Positions 1-8,231 of a DNA stretch of 64,000 bases are shown one piece after another (positions within the stretch are counted from its first letter, which is position 1; each line of letters begins with the position of its first letter). Source of the DNA: DATDIC01 sp963777625 (GTDB lineage: Bacteria; Pseudomonadota; Alphaproteobacteria; Acetobacterales; Acetobacteraceae); NCBI GenBank assembly GCA_963777625.1, contig CAVZRO010000037.1, forward strand, positions 62,001 through 126,000, given 5' to 3'. Under the pieces are notes generated by a model. That model was not told where the DNA came from. It did not search any database and saw only the letters and a program-made list of their open reading frames with translations. The translations under genes were made by a program, and so were the position numbers.

Positions 1-1
1 C

Positions 2-1642
2 GAGGCGGAAATGATGCGCCGGCGGTTCGAGGCGGTGGTGCAGAACCTGCCCTTCTCCATCATCATGGTCGATGCGACCGGCCGCATGCTGCTCGGCAAT
101 CCGGCCATGGCCCGGATCCTCGGCCAGTCGCCGCAATCGATCGAGAGTATCGCCGATTTCGTCCGGTTTCGTGCGCAACATCCGGATGGCCGGCTCTATG
201 ACGCCCGGGAATACCCGGTCGCCCGCGCCCTGGCCGGCGAGGTGGTGCAGAACCACGAGATGACCTGCCTGGTCGGCGATGGCGAGCAGCGATGGTTGCG
301 CGTGAGCGCAATTCCCGTGCGCAATGCCTCCGGTACGGTGGTCTCGGCGATCTCGGTGGCGGTCGACGTGGATAGCGAAAAGCGCGCGGAGCTGGCGCTG
401 CGCCAGCTCAATGAAACGCTGGAAAGTCGGGTGACGGCCGAGATTTCCGAACGGACGAAGGCCGAGGAAGCGCTGCGGCAAGCGCATAAGATGGAAGCGA
501 TCGGGCAGCTTACCGGCGGCGTGGCGCACGATTTCAACAATCTGCTGCAGATCGTGATGGGCAATCTGGAATCGTTGCAGCGTCGGGTGTCCGGCGGCAA
601 GGCCACTTCCGCCGACCTGCTGCGGCTGGCGCAGAACGCGCTGAACGGGGCTCAGCGTGCGGCGGTGCTGACGCATCGGCTGCTGGCATTTTCTCGCCGC
701 CAGCCGCTGCAGCCGTCCGCCCTGGATGCCAACGCGCTGGTCGCCGGGATGTCGGAGCTGTTGCGGCGGACACTGGGCGAGACAGTCATGCTGGAGAGCG
801 TGCAGGCTGGCGGCCTGTGGCCGGTGTACGCGGACCTGCATCAGCTTGAGAACGCGCTGCTCAACCTGGCGGTGAATGCGCGCGATGCGATGCCGAACGG
901 TGGCAAGCTGACCATCGAGGCCGCCAATGTGTTCTTCGACGAAGCTTACGCCGCGCAGGAGCAGGTCGACGCGGGGCAGTACGTGATGCTGGCGGTCAGC
1001 GACACCGGGACGGGCATGAGCAGGGACGTGATCGCGCGGGCATTCGACCCGTTCTTCACCACCAAGGAGGTCGGCCAGGGAACCGGCCTGGGACTGTCGC
1101 AGGTCTATGGTTTCGCCAAGCAATCGGGCGGGCACGCCAAAATCTACAGCGAGCTGGGCCAGGGCACGACGGTAAGGCTTTATCTGCCGCGCCGGCATGG
1201 CGCCGAGCCGGAGCGCAGCCAGCCACGCCCGGCAGCGGTGGCGACAGGACACGCGGAGACGATCCTGGTGGTGGAGGACGAGGCGGATGTCCGGGCACAC
1301 ACCGTGGCGACGTTGCGCGAGCTGGGCTACCGCGTGGTGGAAGCGGCCGACGGCACGGATGCGCTGGCGCGGTTGGAACGCCACCCGGAGACAAGGTTGC
1401 TGTTTACCGATGTCGGGCTGCCTGGCGGGATGAACGGGCGCCAGCTTGCGGATGAAGCGCGCCGACGGCGGCCCGGGCTGCCCGTGCTGTTCACCACCGG
1501 CTATGCCCGCAATGCCATCGTTCATCAGGGTCGGCTGGATGCCGACGTGGCGTTGTTGCCAAAGCCGTTCACCTATGGCGGGCTGGCGGCGAAGCTTCGG
1601 GAGATGCTGGAGATGGCGGCGGACGTGACGAGTGGGTGGTGA
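2..1642 (+). CDS. PAS-domain hybrid histidine kinase with receiver domain (5' end cut by window)
   Basis: This encodes a cytoplasmic-looking sensor kinase that would autophosphorylate on histidine and pass phosphate to its own receiver. The frame is open to the window edge; the first ATG is at 11, but the true start probably lies upstream. Order, counted from that ATG: PAS fold (about 5-120), coiled-coil linker (about 125-155), HisKA H-box GGVAHDFNNLLQ, then HATPase motifs NLAVNARDAMP (N), DTGTGM (G1), FDPFFTTK (F) and GTGLGLSQVYGF (G2). The C-terminal receiver shows EDEADVR, the acceptor aspartate in FTDVGLPGG, and LPKPF. The HDFNN type H-box is typical of HWE-like/HisKA hybrid kinases in alphaproteobacteria. 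No response regulator gene lies nearby, so its partner is unknown. Confidence 0.93.
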   Translation, partial: EAEMMRRRFEAVVQNLPFSIIMVDATGRMLLGNPAMARILGQSPQSIESIADFVRFRAQHPDGRLYDAREYPVARALAGEVVQNHEMTCLVGDGEQRWLRVSAIPVRNASGTVVSAISVAVDVDSEKRAELALRQLNETLESRVTAEISERTKAEEALRQAHKMEAIGQLTGGVAHDFNNLLQIVMGNLESLQRRVSGGKATSADLLRLAQNALNGAQRAAVLTHRLLAFSRRQPLQPSALDANALVAGMSELLRRTLGETVMLESVQAGGLWPVYADLHQLENALLNLAVNARDAMPNGGKLTIEAANVFFDEAYAAQEQVDAGQYVMLAVSDTGTGMSRDVIARAFDPFFTTKEVGQGTGLGLSQVYGFAKQSGGHAKIYSELGQGTTVRLYLPRRHGAEPERSQPRPAAVATGHAETILVVEDEADVRAHTVATLRELGYRVVEAADGTDALARLERHPETRLLFTDVGLPGGMNGRQLADEARRRRPGLPVLFTTGYARNAIVHQGRLDADVALLPKPFTYGGLAAKLREMLEMAADVTSGW

Positions 1643-1792
1643 TTTGGGTCGGCATAGCTACTTTCCATAATATTCCTTATGCGGCAATCGGATGTAGGCG
1701 CAAGGGGCCTGACGCGGTTCCTTAGGAAGCCCCGCCTCTTGCCTCGCGCGTCCAATTCGGCTTGAAACCGCGCCCTTTGGGCGGAGGGCCGG

Positions 1793-3037
1793 ATGGTCAA
1801 GGCGGTCGGCATCGATTTCGGCACCACCAATAGCGTCGTGGCCCTGCTGCACGATGATGGCTCGGTCACCACGCAGCGCCACGCAAGCCTCGATGTATTC
1901 CGTTCGCTGCTGTGTTTCTGGACCGAGCCGCGCCCTGGCCGCTCCGTCCTCCACCACGCGGCCGGACCCGAGGCGATCACCGCCTATCTGGAAGACCCGC
2001 TGGACAGCCGGCTGATCATGTCGATGAAGACCTTTCTCGCCCAGAAAAGCTTCACCGAAACGCGCATCTTCGGGCACCGGTTCACGCTGGAGCGCCTGAT
2101 CGGCTGGTTCCTTCGCGCTCTGCTTGCGGACCTCCCTGCCCCACCGCGTGTCGTTGTCGGCCGCCCGGTGCGTTTCGCCGGCGAGTTCGCCGACGATGCG
2201 TTCGGCGCCGAAAGGTTGCGCGGCGCCTATGCCGAAGCCGGATGGCACGACGTGCGGCTTGCGCTCGAGCCGGAGGCGGCCGGCATGCGCTTCGCTCGCA
2301 CCCTGACCGAGCCGGCCACCGCGCTGATCGGCGATTTCGGCGGCGGCACCAGCGACTTCTCGGTCATGCGCTTCGATCCGAGCCGCGGCCCAGAGGGACG
2401 CAGCGTCCCGCTCGGCCACGCCGGCGTCGCCATCGCCGGCGATGTGTTCGACTTCCGCATTATCGACCGTGCCATCGCGCCATTGCTCGGCAAGGGCGAC
2501 ACATACCGGGTGATGGGCAAGGCGCTGCCGGTGCCGCCGGAGTATTATTCCGGGTTCGCGCGCTGGCACCTGCTGTCCCTGATGCGCACGCCGCGGACTT
2601 TGCGCGGCATTGCCGAGGTGGCACGCACGTCGCAGCACCCGGAGCGTTTGCGCAGCCTGATCGCGTTGATCGAGGACGGCCTGGGTTACGCGCTGTATCA
2701 GGCGGTTTCGACTGCCAAGGCGGAACTGTCGCGGGCGGACAGCACGGTGCTGAACTTCCGCCACAAGGGCTTTGCCATGGAACGCAGCATCACGCGTGTG
2801 GAATTCGAATCCTGGATCGAGGCCGACCTCGCGCGACTTGCGGCCACGGTGGATCAGGTACTGGAGAAAGCCTCGACACCACCTGAGGCGATCGATCGCG
2901 TCTTCCTGACTGGCGGTACGGCCTTCGTGCCCGCGGTTCGCCGATTGTTCGAGCGGCGGTTCGGGTTGGAAAAACTTGCGGGCGGCGGCGAGTTCGTATC
3001 GGTTGCAGAAGGCCTAGCCCTGATCGGCGCTACCTGA
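1793..3037 (+). CDS. Hsp70-family ATPase (YegD/DnaK-like, nucleotide-binding domain only)
   Basis: An actin-fold ATPase of 414 residues. It has the phosphate-1 motif GIDFGTTNS at the N-terminus, the phosphate-2 motif GDFGGGTSDF near residue 180, and the adenosine motif VFLTGGTAFVPA near residue 365. It is much shorter than DnaK (about 640 residues) and lacks a recognisable substrate-binding domain, as in E. coli YegD, so a classical foldase role is unlikely. A GGCGGAGGG ribosome-binding site precedes the ATG. It converges on the anti-sigma gene on the other strand. The client or partner is unknown. Confidence 0.9.
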   Translation: MVKAVGIDFGTTNSVVALLHDDGSVTTQRHASLDVFRSLLCFWTEPRPGRSVLHHAAGPEAITAYLEDPLDSRLIMSMKTFLAQKSFTETRIFGHRFTLERLIGWFLRALLADLPAPPRVVVGRPVRFAGEFADDAFGAERLRGAYAEAGWHDVRLALEPEAAGMRFARTLTEPATALIGDFGGGTSDFSVMRFDPSRGPEGRSVPLGHAGVAIAGDVFDFRIIDRAIAPLLGKGDTYRVMGKALPVPPEYYSGFARWHLLSLMRTPRTLRGIAEVARTSQHPERLRSLIALIEDGLGYALYQAVSTAKAELSRADSTVLNFRHKGFAMERSITRVEFESWIEADLARLAATVDQVLEKASTPPEAIDRVFLTGGTAFVPAVRRLFERRFGLEKLAGGGEFVSVAEGLALIGAT

Positions 3038-3074
3038 CACTCCGTCGTCATGGCGTGTCGGTGGAGCCCGTCGT

Positions 3075-3894
3075 TCACTTCGGCTCCTCCGTGTCGGCAT
3101 CGCCGCCCGCCTTCCACAGCTTCACGAAATCCTGCAACGCCGGCTCGGCCGCGTCCGAGATTGCCGTCAACGACATGCCGCCCTGCGTCCAATGGATCAC
3201 ATTGTAACCGTTCCGCTCGGGTCCTGGCCGGCAGCCGCGGGGCGGATCGCCCGGCTGGCCACACATAGAGATCGATCACGTGCTTTGCCCGGCCATAGAC
3301 CAGCGCCGCAACGGGTTGCCCGCCCAGATAGTCAAGCCGGCCACCGAGCAGAGGAAAGCCTTGCGCGACGAAATCGTGCACCGGCGGTGAGAAATCCAGC
3401 TTCCCATCGAACCAGGGCTTGACCGTGTGCTGGTCGGTCGAGACCACATCCATCAGGTGTCCCGGCTGCAAGGCGCGAATATGGTCCGCAACCAACTGCT
3501 CCGTGATGGCATTGCCGCGCGGAAGCCAGGTGACGAGCGCGACTGAAGCAGCGATCGCGGCAGCCCCGGCCAGTGCACCGGTCCCCAATCCAAACCGCTG
3601 CCGCCAGGCGTTGCCAGCAGTGCGCGCCCGCGCGCGCCAAGTCGGCCGCGGGGAGCGATGCTGTGCTGCCGCCAACTGCAATTCCAGCGACTGCCGCAAA
3701 GCGGCAGGTGCCGCATAATATGTCAGGTCGTCGTGCAGCCGCGACGACAACGCGCTCATGTGCCGCCGCTCGTTCGCACAGCCGGGACACGTGGCGACAT
3801 GGGCCGCCAGCGTGGCAATGGATGCCGTGTCCAGTTCGCCATCGAGTTCCGCCTGGATCAGCAGCCGCATCTCGCGGCAACGGGCGTCGATCAT
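3075..3894 (-). pseudogene. Zinc-finger anti-sigma factor, frameshifted near the 3' end
   Basis: This would be the membrane-anchored antagonist of the adjacent ECF sigma factor. The N-terminus carries a zf-HC2-type HVATCPGC zinc motif, followed by a transmembrane segment (about residues 130-150, AAAIAASVALVTW) and an extracytoplasmic domain. The reading frame from the ATG at 3894 is good as far as LYVWPAG, then leaves frame; the conserved tail NGYNVIHWTQGGM is in the +1 frame and stops at 3075. Removing one base of the CCC at 3250-3252 restores a continuous protein of about 270 residues. The start overlaps the sigma stop (ATGA), so the pair is translationally coupled. It is either a real frameshift or a sequence error; the latter is favoured because many genes here share this pattern. 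Confidence 0.82.
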
Positions 3895-4580
3895 GCTGGT
3901 CCCTCCCCGCGCGATCGCAGCAGCAGGCGGCGCGCGCGCCAGAGTCGCGACATCACGGTACCGATCGGCGCGCCGACGATACGGGCGATCTCCTTGTAGG
4001 AGAGCTGCTCGAGCTCCCGCAGCACGAGACATTCTCGCAGCTCGGCCGGAAGTCCGGCGACAGCGCGATCCAGTTCCTGCAGATCCTGCTTGAGCGCCAG
4101 CGTCATTTCCGGTCCGCTGCCCGGGTCGGGCGGATCGAAATCCGCCTGGTCGTCGTCCCGGTCCCGTTCAAGCGGGATTTCCAGTTCCTGTGTCGCACGT
4201 CGCGAACGCAGCATGTCGAGTGCGACGTTACGCACGATCTGGAGCAGCCAGGCGCGCGGGTTCTCGCCGCGAAAGGATGCGAAGTAGGTCATCGCCCGCA
4301 GCATCGCGTCCTGCACGATGTCATCCGCCAGTCCCGGATCGCGCGCCAGCCATCGCGCCAGGTTGTAAGCGGCGTCGAGGTGGGGCAACGCAGTCGCGGC
4401 AAAGCGCGCGGCGTGATCCGGATCATGCACCGCCGATCTGTCGGGCGTCACAGGACCGGCTCGCACCTCGAACAACTCCCGGTTCGGCGCAGAGGCAAGC
4501 CTAGCACCTTGACCCTGCGTCTGCCACAGATGTTGCCGCGAGGGCGAGGCGGTGGCGACAAGGGTTGCGGACGCGATCAT
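3891..4580 (-). CDS. RNA polymerase ECF sigma factor (sigma-70 family)
   Basis: An alternative sigma factor of 229 residues. Region 2 includes LADDIVQDAMLRA and the helix ending WLLQIVRNVALD; region 4 is the helix-turn-helix around YKEIARIVGAPIGTVMSRLWRAR. The N-terminal approximately 45 residues are not sigma-like, so translation could start at a GTG near 4451; however, the ATG at 4580 overlaps the stop of the cupredoxin gene (ATGA), which favours the longer start. It lies third in an operon of metallophosphatase, cupredoxin, sigma and anti-sigma. That context suggests a response to an envelope or metal/redox signal, which is an inference. Confidence 0.92.
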   Translation of the reverse strand: MIASATLVATASPSRQHLWQTQGQGARLASAPNRELFEVRAGPVTPDRSAVHDPDHAARFAATALPHLDAAYNLARWLARDPGLADDIVQDAMLRAMTYFASFRGENPRAWLLQIVRNVALDMLRSRRATQELEIPLERDRDDDQADFDPPDPGSGPEMTLALKQDLQELDRAVAGLPAELRECLVLRELEQLSYKEIARIVGAPIGTVMSRLWRARRLLLRSRGEGPA

Positions 4581-4927
4581 TGCACCACGACGGTACCCTG
4601 CATCATCGGATGCAAGCCGCAGAAATACTTGTATGTCCCGGCCTTGGCGAAGGTGAAGGCAAATTTGTCGTTGGTGTCCAGCGGTGGCGATTTCAGGGTC
4701 CGCGGATCGCTGGCTCCGACGATCTGGTGCGGAATGTCATCATGATTGGTCCACACGACTCGGGTTCCGGCGGCCACGGTGATCGTGGCGGGCCTGAAGG
4801 TGAAATTGTCGATGCCGATGGCGGCTTCGGATGAGGCGCTGGCAGCACGGTGGTTGTACGCGATACCAACGCCAAACAGCACGCTGGCGCCAAGCACGGC
4901 CGCGACGCGGCGCTGAATGTGGGTCAT
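4577..4927 (-). CDS. Cupredoxin domain protein, exported
   Basis: A small blue-copper-like periplasmic protein of 116 residues. The start at 4927 is chosen because GGAGA lies just upstream and the longer frame runs into repeat DNA. An N-terminal hydrophobic signal segment (VAAVLGASVLFGVGIAY) is followed by a cupredoxin fold. Probable copper ligands are His in WTNHDDIPHQI and Cys, His and Met in YFCGLHPMMQG, giving the usual C-x(n)-H-x(n)-M type 1 site. It overlaps the sigma-factor start by four bases. It probably shuttles electrons or senses copper/redox state for the sigma/anti-sigma pair; the role is inferred from position. Confidence 0.88.
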   Translation of the reverse strand: MTHIQRRVAAVLGASVLFGVGIAYNHRAASASSEAAIGIDNFTFRPATITVAAGTRVVWTNHDDIPHQIVGASDPRTLKSPPLDTNDKFAFTFAKAGTYKYFCGLHPMMQGTVVVQ

Positions 4928-4984
4928 CTTGCGTCTCCGGGATACTTCGTTTGATACTAAGCCGTATTGAGGGTGACCCCGCTC

Positions 4985-5135
4985 CGTCATTCCCGCGCCC
5001 ATTTCGTCATTCCCGCAAAAGCGGGAATCCAGGCAAACGCTCGGAATTTCGGGCGCCTTCGGCTGGATGCCCGCCTTCGCGCGGCATGACGATAGGGTGC
5101 GCGGGCATGACGGAGCTGGCGGGCATGACGGATCT
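4985..5135. repeat. Cluster of REP-like palindromes
   Basis: Several copies of a short palindromic unit lie here, of the type GTCATTCCCGC...GCGGGAAT and its GGCATGACG variants. They fill the gap between the metallophosphatase and cupredoxin genes, inside one operon. The same family recurs near 6787, 14400, 16943, 49884 and 58601. Transcribed, each unit would form a stable hairpin, so these could modulate mRNA stability between the two genes. There are no uniform spacers, so this is not a CRISPR. Confidence 0.8.
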
Positions 5136-5167
5136 GCGCAGGTGGTCCCAGGCAGGCTGATATCGCT

Positions 5168-6130
5168 CTAAGCGACGAGCGGCGTGTCGATAATGGCCAG
5201 TCGCTCCCGCCCGTGCGTCTGCGTGATCCGGGCAACGCCGAGCATGGCGCGAAGCCGGTCGGCAGGCACGTTCATCGGACCAGGAGATTTGGCGGTGCCA
5301 GGGGCCGGCTGAGGGAATGCGGTGGATCGGGCGGTATGGTACGCAACGGTCCCCTCGATCTTCTGCATGATCTGATGGATGTGGCCGTTCAGGACGGTGA
5401 CCGAGCCGAAGCGCTTCAAGTAGGACAGAGCCTGCGCGCCGTCGTCGGTGCCCCAACCCCATTCCTGATACACAGTCCATAACGGCACGTGAGCAAACAC
5501 CACGAGCGGCTGGCTGGCCGAGCGGTTCTTGAGATCGCGCCCGAGCCATTCGAGTTGCTCGGTACCCAGATTGCCAAGTCCGCCGGCCTTCAGATTTTGC
5601 ACATTGTTCAGGCCGATGAAATGCACGCCCTGCTGGTCGAAACTGTACCAGCCACCCTGAGACGCGCCCTTCGTGAAGCGAGCGAAGAAGGGTTTACCGT
5701 CATCCACCAGCACGTCGTGCTCGCCGGGCACGAAGTGGGTTTCCAGCCCTGCCCCGCGGATTATCTGGTCCGCGGTATCGAACTGGTCGTCGCGTGACAG
5801 ATGACTGACATCGCCGGTGTGGATCATCAGGGAAGACGAACCCTTGAGGCGGGTAACTTCTTCGATCGCTTCGCGGAGCGTGCCGGGTGTGTCCGGGTTT
5901 GGCGGGTTCTTGAAACCGATATGGCTGTCACTGATCTGAACAAAGGCAAGATCCGCGCCGGCCGGTCCGGCTGCCATTGCGCCGCCGCCCAGCAGCGCGG
6001 AACGCGGAATGCCACCGCTGACCGTCCACAGGACGCCGGTGCCGGCCCACATCATGCATTTCAGGAAGCCTCGCCGGCCCCCGTCTTCTTCCGATGTTGT
6101 CGGCGGGGTTTGGACTTCGTTCGACATCAC
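5168..6130 (-). CDS. Tat-exported calcineurin-like metallophosphatase
   Basis: A binuclear-metal phosphoesterase of 320 residues. The N-terminus has a twin-arginine signal (RRGFLK followed by a hydrophobic stretch), so it probably folds in the cytoplasm and acts in the periplasm. Metallophosphatase signatures appear in order: DSH near residue 68, GDVSH, GEHD in place of the usual GNHD, HVPL, and GHIH. The Glu replacing Asn in the GNHD motif is a notable variation at a metal ligand position. The first gene of the sigma operon, it has AAGGAGG directly upstream. The substrate is unknown. Confidence 0.9.
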   Translation of the reverse strand: MMSNEVQTPPTTSEEDGGRRGFLKCMMWAGTGVLWTVSGGIPRSALLGGGAMAAGPAGADLAFVQISDSHIGFKNPPNPDTPGTLREAIEEVTRLKGSSSLMIHTGDVSHLSRDDQFDTADQIIRGAGLETHFVPGEHDVLVDDGKPFFARFTKGASQGGWYSFDQQGVHFIGLNNVQNLKAGGLGNLGTEQLEWLGRDLKNRSASQPLVVFAHVPLWTVYQEWGWGTDDGAQALSYLKRFGSVTVLNGHIHQIMQKIEGTVAYHTARSTAFPQPAPGTAKSPGPMNVPADRLRAMLGVARITQTHGRERLAIIDTPLVA

Positions 6131-6156
6131 AGCCTCCTTGCAAATGCAGATGGGTC

Positions 6157-6185
6157 GGAGACCTGATCGGTGCCCGCGTTATTCC
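6157..6185 (-). promoter_or_regulatory. Candidate ECF-type promoter upstream of the metallophosphatase operon
   Basis: On the minus strand GGAATAA (6185-6179) is followed after 16 bases by GTCTCC (6162-6157), about 27 bases before the operon's first ATG. The GGAAT-type -35 with GTC-type -10 and this spacing resemble ECF promoters, which would make the operon autoregulated by its own sigma factor. This is a reading by eye only; a divergent VOC gene starts at 6329. Confidence 0.35.
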
Positions 6186-6328
6186 CGAACCGACAAATTA
6201 TTTGCGCGAGGCGGGTGGCGCCGCGGTCGTCGCTTCCGTTGTGCTATGGTGTCGCTGACGCTCACGGCACGGTTGGCCTGGCGATGGATGACGGTTCGTA
6301 TCCCAACAACGACAGCGGGGAGTGAAAC

Positions 6329-6764
6329 ATGATCAGGCGGTTCGATCACCTGACGATCGTCGTGCGCGATCTTGCGGATGCAAAGCAATTCTTCGGATTG
6401 CTGGGATTTCGGGAAGATGTTGCCGTGGTGATCTCCGGAAAAAAGTTCGCCGACTACATGGGGGTGTCAGGAACTCGAGGCGGATCACGTCACTCTGGTG
6501 GCAACGGGTGTCTCGCCCAGAACTGAAATCCAACTGCTGCACTACCGAAATCCGGCGGTCATCGATGATCCGCACATTCGCGACCTCAACAAGGTGGGTC
6601 TGAATCACGTCTGCTTCGCCGTTGATGATATCGAGGCTGTGGTGAGTTCGATGAAGGCTCATGGTTACCAGACGCGCAACGAGATTATGGACTTCCATTC
6701 CCGCAAGCTGGTTTTTCTTTACGGCCCGGAGAATGTGACGATCGAACTGTCGGAATGGCATTGA
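6329..6764 (+). pseudogene. VOC (glyoxalase/bleomycin-resistance) fold protein, frameshifted
   Basis: A vicinal-oxygen-chelate protein of about 145 residues if repaired. The N-terminal half begins FDHLTIVVRDL and includes the metal-ligand His; after DYMGV the frame is lost. The next frame continues QELEADHVTLV, then the second beta-alpha-beta module with HVCFAVDDIEAV and a C-terminal ENVTIELSEW holding the usual Glu ligand. Deleting one base within GGGGTGT (6461-6467) rejoins the two halves. Enzymatic activity (isomerase, lyase or dioxygenase) cannot be told from sequence. It is divergent from the metallophosphatase operon. Confidence 0.83.
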
Positions 6765-6786
6765 TGCCAGACCCGCTCATATATCT

Positions 6787-6815
6787 TGTCGTTCCCGCGA
6801 AAGCGGGAATGACGG
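6787..6815. repeat. Single REP-like palindrome
   Basis: A near-perfect inverted repeat, TTCCCGC-GAAA-GCGGGAA, lies between the convergent VOC and TonB-like genes. It belongs to the dispersed family seen at 4985, 16943, 49884 and 58601. It could act as a bidirectional transcription barrier, although no T-tract follows. Confidence 0.75.
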
Positions 6816-6828
6816 TTGGTGCCGTGGG

Positions 6829-8115
6829 TCAGTTCACGATGATGTAGTGAATGGTGAAGTGCAGCGGGATCTGATCCGCCGTGACGCCGCTCGGCAATGG
6901 CGGCAACGTGGCACCACGGAATATCGCGACCGACCCCATATTCAGCCACGGTGACCCGGAGCGGTCCTCCAATCGTACCGATTCCACCGTGCCGTCGTGC
7001 CGGACGATCAGCTTCACCGTAACGTCGCCCTGCTCGCCGTTGACCCCGGCTTCCTCGGGGTAATAGGCGTGCTGGTGCCACCAGGCGGAGACTTGGTTCA
7101 ACCAGTCCTGACCGACCTGGTCATTATCCGACCGCGCGGTCGGCTGGAACCGCGCTGACCCGCTGCCGACCGGCGCAAACGCAAGATCGACCCCGGATCG
7201 CCGAGGGGATCGTTGCGCGCGCGACGGAGCGGACTCGGTGCTCGGACCCAGCGAGTACATCATGGGCGCCGGCATCACCGACCGGCGCGGGGGCGCGGCA
7301 GCGGGGCGGGACTCCCGCCGCGGCGGAGCGGGCCTCGCCGGCGCCGGCAGGGTCCGCGGCACCGGCATTTGTGGCAGCGGCGGCGGGGGCGGTGGAACCA
7401 ACTGAATGTTGCTCTCCATCTGCGGTGGCGCCGGGGTCGGCGGCTGCACTTTCGCCGGCGGCGGCGTTGTCGGCGCCGGCACCGACTCCGCCGGAGCGGG
7501 GGAGAGCGGTGCAGGCGGCAACTGCACCGCGGGAGGTGGCGGCATGGTCGGCGTCGGAGCCGGCGTGACCGGCTGAGTTGGCGGCTGGACCGCTGGAGGC
7601 GTCGGGGGAGTGGGCGCAGGTGCGGCGGGCGCCGTCTCCGGCGGCGTCGGCGTCGGCGGTAGTGGAGGTGGTGGTGTCGGAGCCGGTGCGGCGGGCGCCG
7701 TCTCCGGCGGTGTCGGCGCCTGCACTGGTGGAGGTGGTGGCGTCGGGGCGGGTGCTGGCGTCGCGGGGGGCGTTTCGGGTGCCGGTGCGCTGGCGGGCGG
7801 GGCCTCCGGCGCTGGCACCGGCGGGACTGGCAGCGGCGGCGCGGGCTGCACCTGGGGCGGAGATGCCGGCGCGTTCGGCGTCTGCGGCGCCTGGTTCGGG
7901 ACCGACGGCGCTTCCTTCGAGCCACCCTCGAACTGCATCTGGATGGTCGGCGGCGGCAGCCAGTTCGCCTCGCGCGGGCGCAGCCGGATGCCGATCAGCA
8001 CCAGGAACAGCACCATTGCATGCAGCAGCAACGACACGAGGAACGGCGGCACCCTCCGCGTTCCTCGCCGGCGAGTCGTCGGCAGCCTGTCAGTTATAAA
8101 ACCGGCAACAGCCAA
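6829..8115 (-). CDS. TonB-like energy transducer with proline-rich spacer
   Basis: A protein of 428 residues with TonB architecture: a single N-terminal membrane anchor (about residues 24-44), a long Pro/Ala-rich periplasmic spacer (about 50-290), then a C-terminal TonB fold with GDVTVKLIVRHDGTVESV. TonB couples the proton-motive force, through ExbB/ExbD, to outer-membrane receptors. No exbBD or receptor gene is in this window, so the partner is elsewhere. The spacer is unusually long and dominated by repeated APTPPPP-like units, which makes this stretch prone to slippage. The start is a TTG; a nearby downstream start is possible. Confidence 0.85.
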   Translation of the reverse strand: MAVAGFITDRLPTTRRRGTRRVPPFLVSLLLHAMVLFLVLIGIRLRPREANWLPPPTIQMQFEGGSKEAPSVPNQAPQTPNAPASPPQVQPAPPLPVPPVPAPEAPPASAPAPETPPATPAPAPTPPPPPVQAPTPPETAPAAPAPTPPPPLPPTPTPPETAPAAPAPTPPTPPAVQPPTQPVTPAPTPTMPPPPAVQLPPAPLSPAPAESVPAPTTPPPAKVQPPTPAPPQMESNIQLVPPPPPPLPQMPVPRTLPAPARPAPPRRESRPAAAPPRRSVMPAPMMYSLGPSTESAPSRAQRSPRRSGVDLAFAPVGSGSARFQPTARSDNDQVGQDWLNQVSAWWHQHAYYPEEAGVNGEQGDVTVKLIVRHDGTVESVRLEDRSGSPWLNMGSVAIFRGATLPPLPSGVTADQIPLHFTIHYIIVN

Positions 8116-8231
8116 GGACTCTCCGCGCTTCGGCCCACTTGCGTCGCGAATCGCTTACGCTGTCACGACGAGTGGTGCAACGCCGCCGCCGCCGCTGTTA
8201 CAGTTTGACGCGACCCCCAGGCAGGCCGCGC

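Noticed and set aside
4985..5135. Possible CRISPR array
   Set aside because: The palindromes are irregularly spaced, vary in sequence and occur as facing pairs elsewhere; no cas genes are present.
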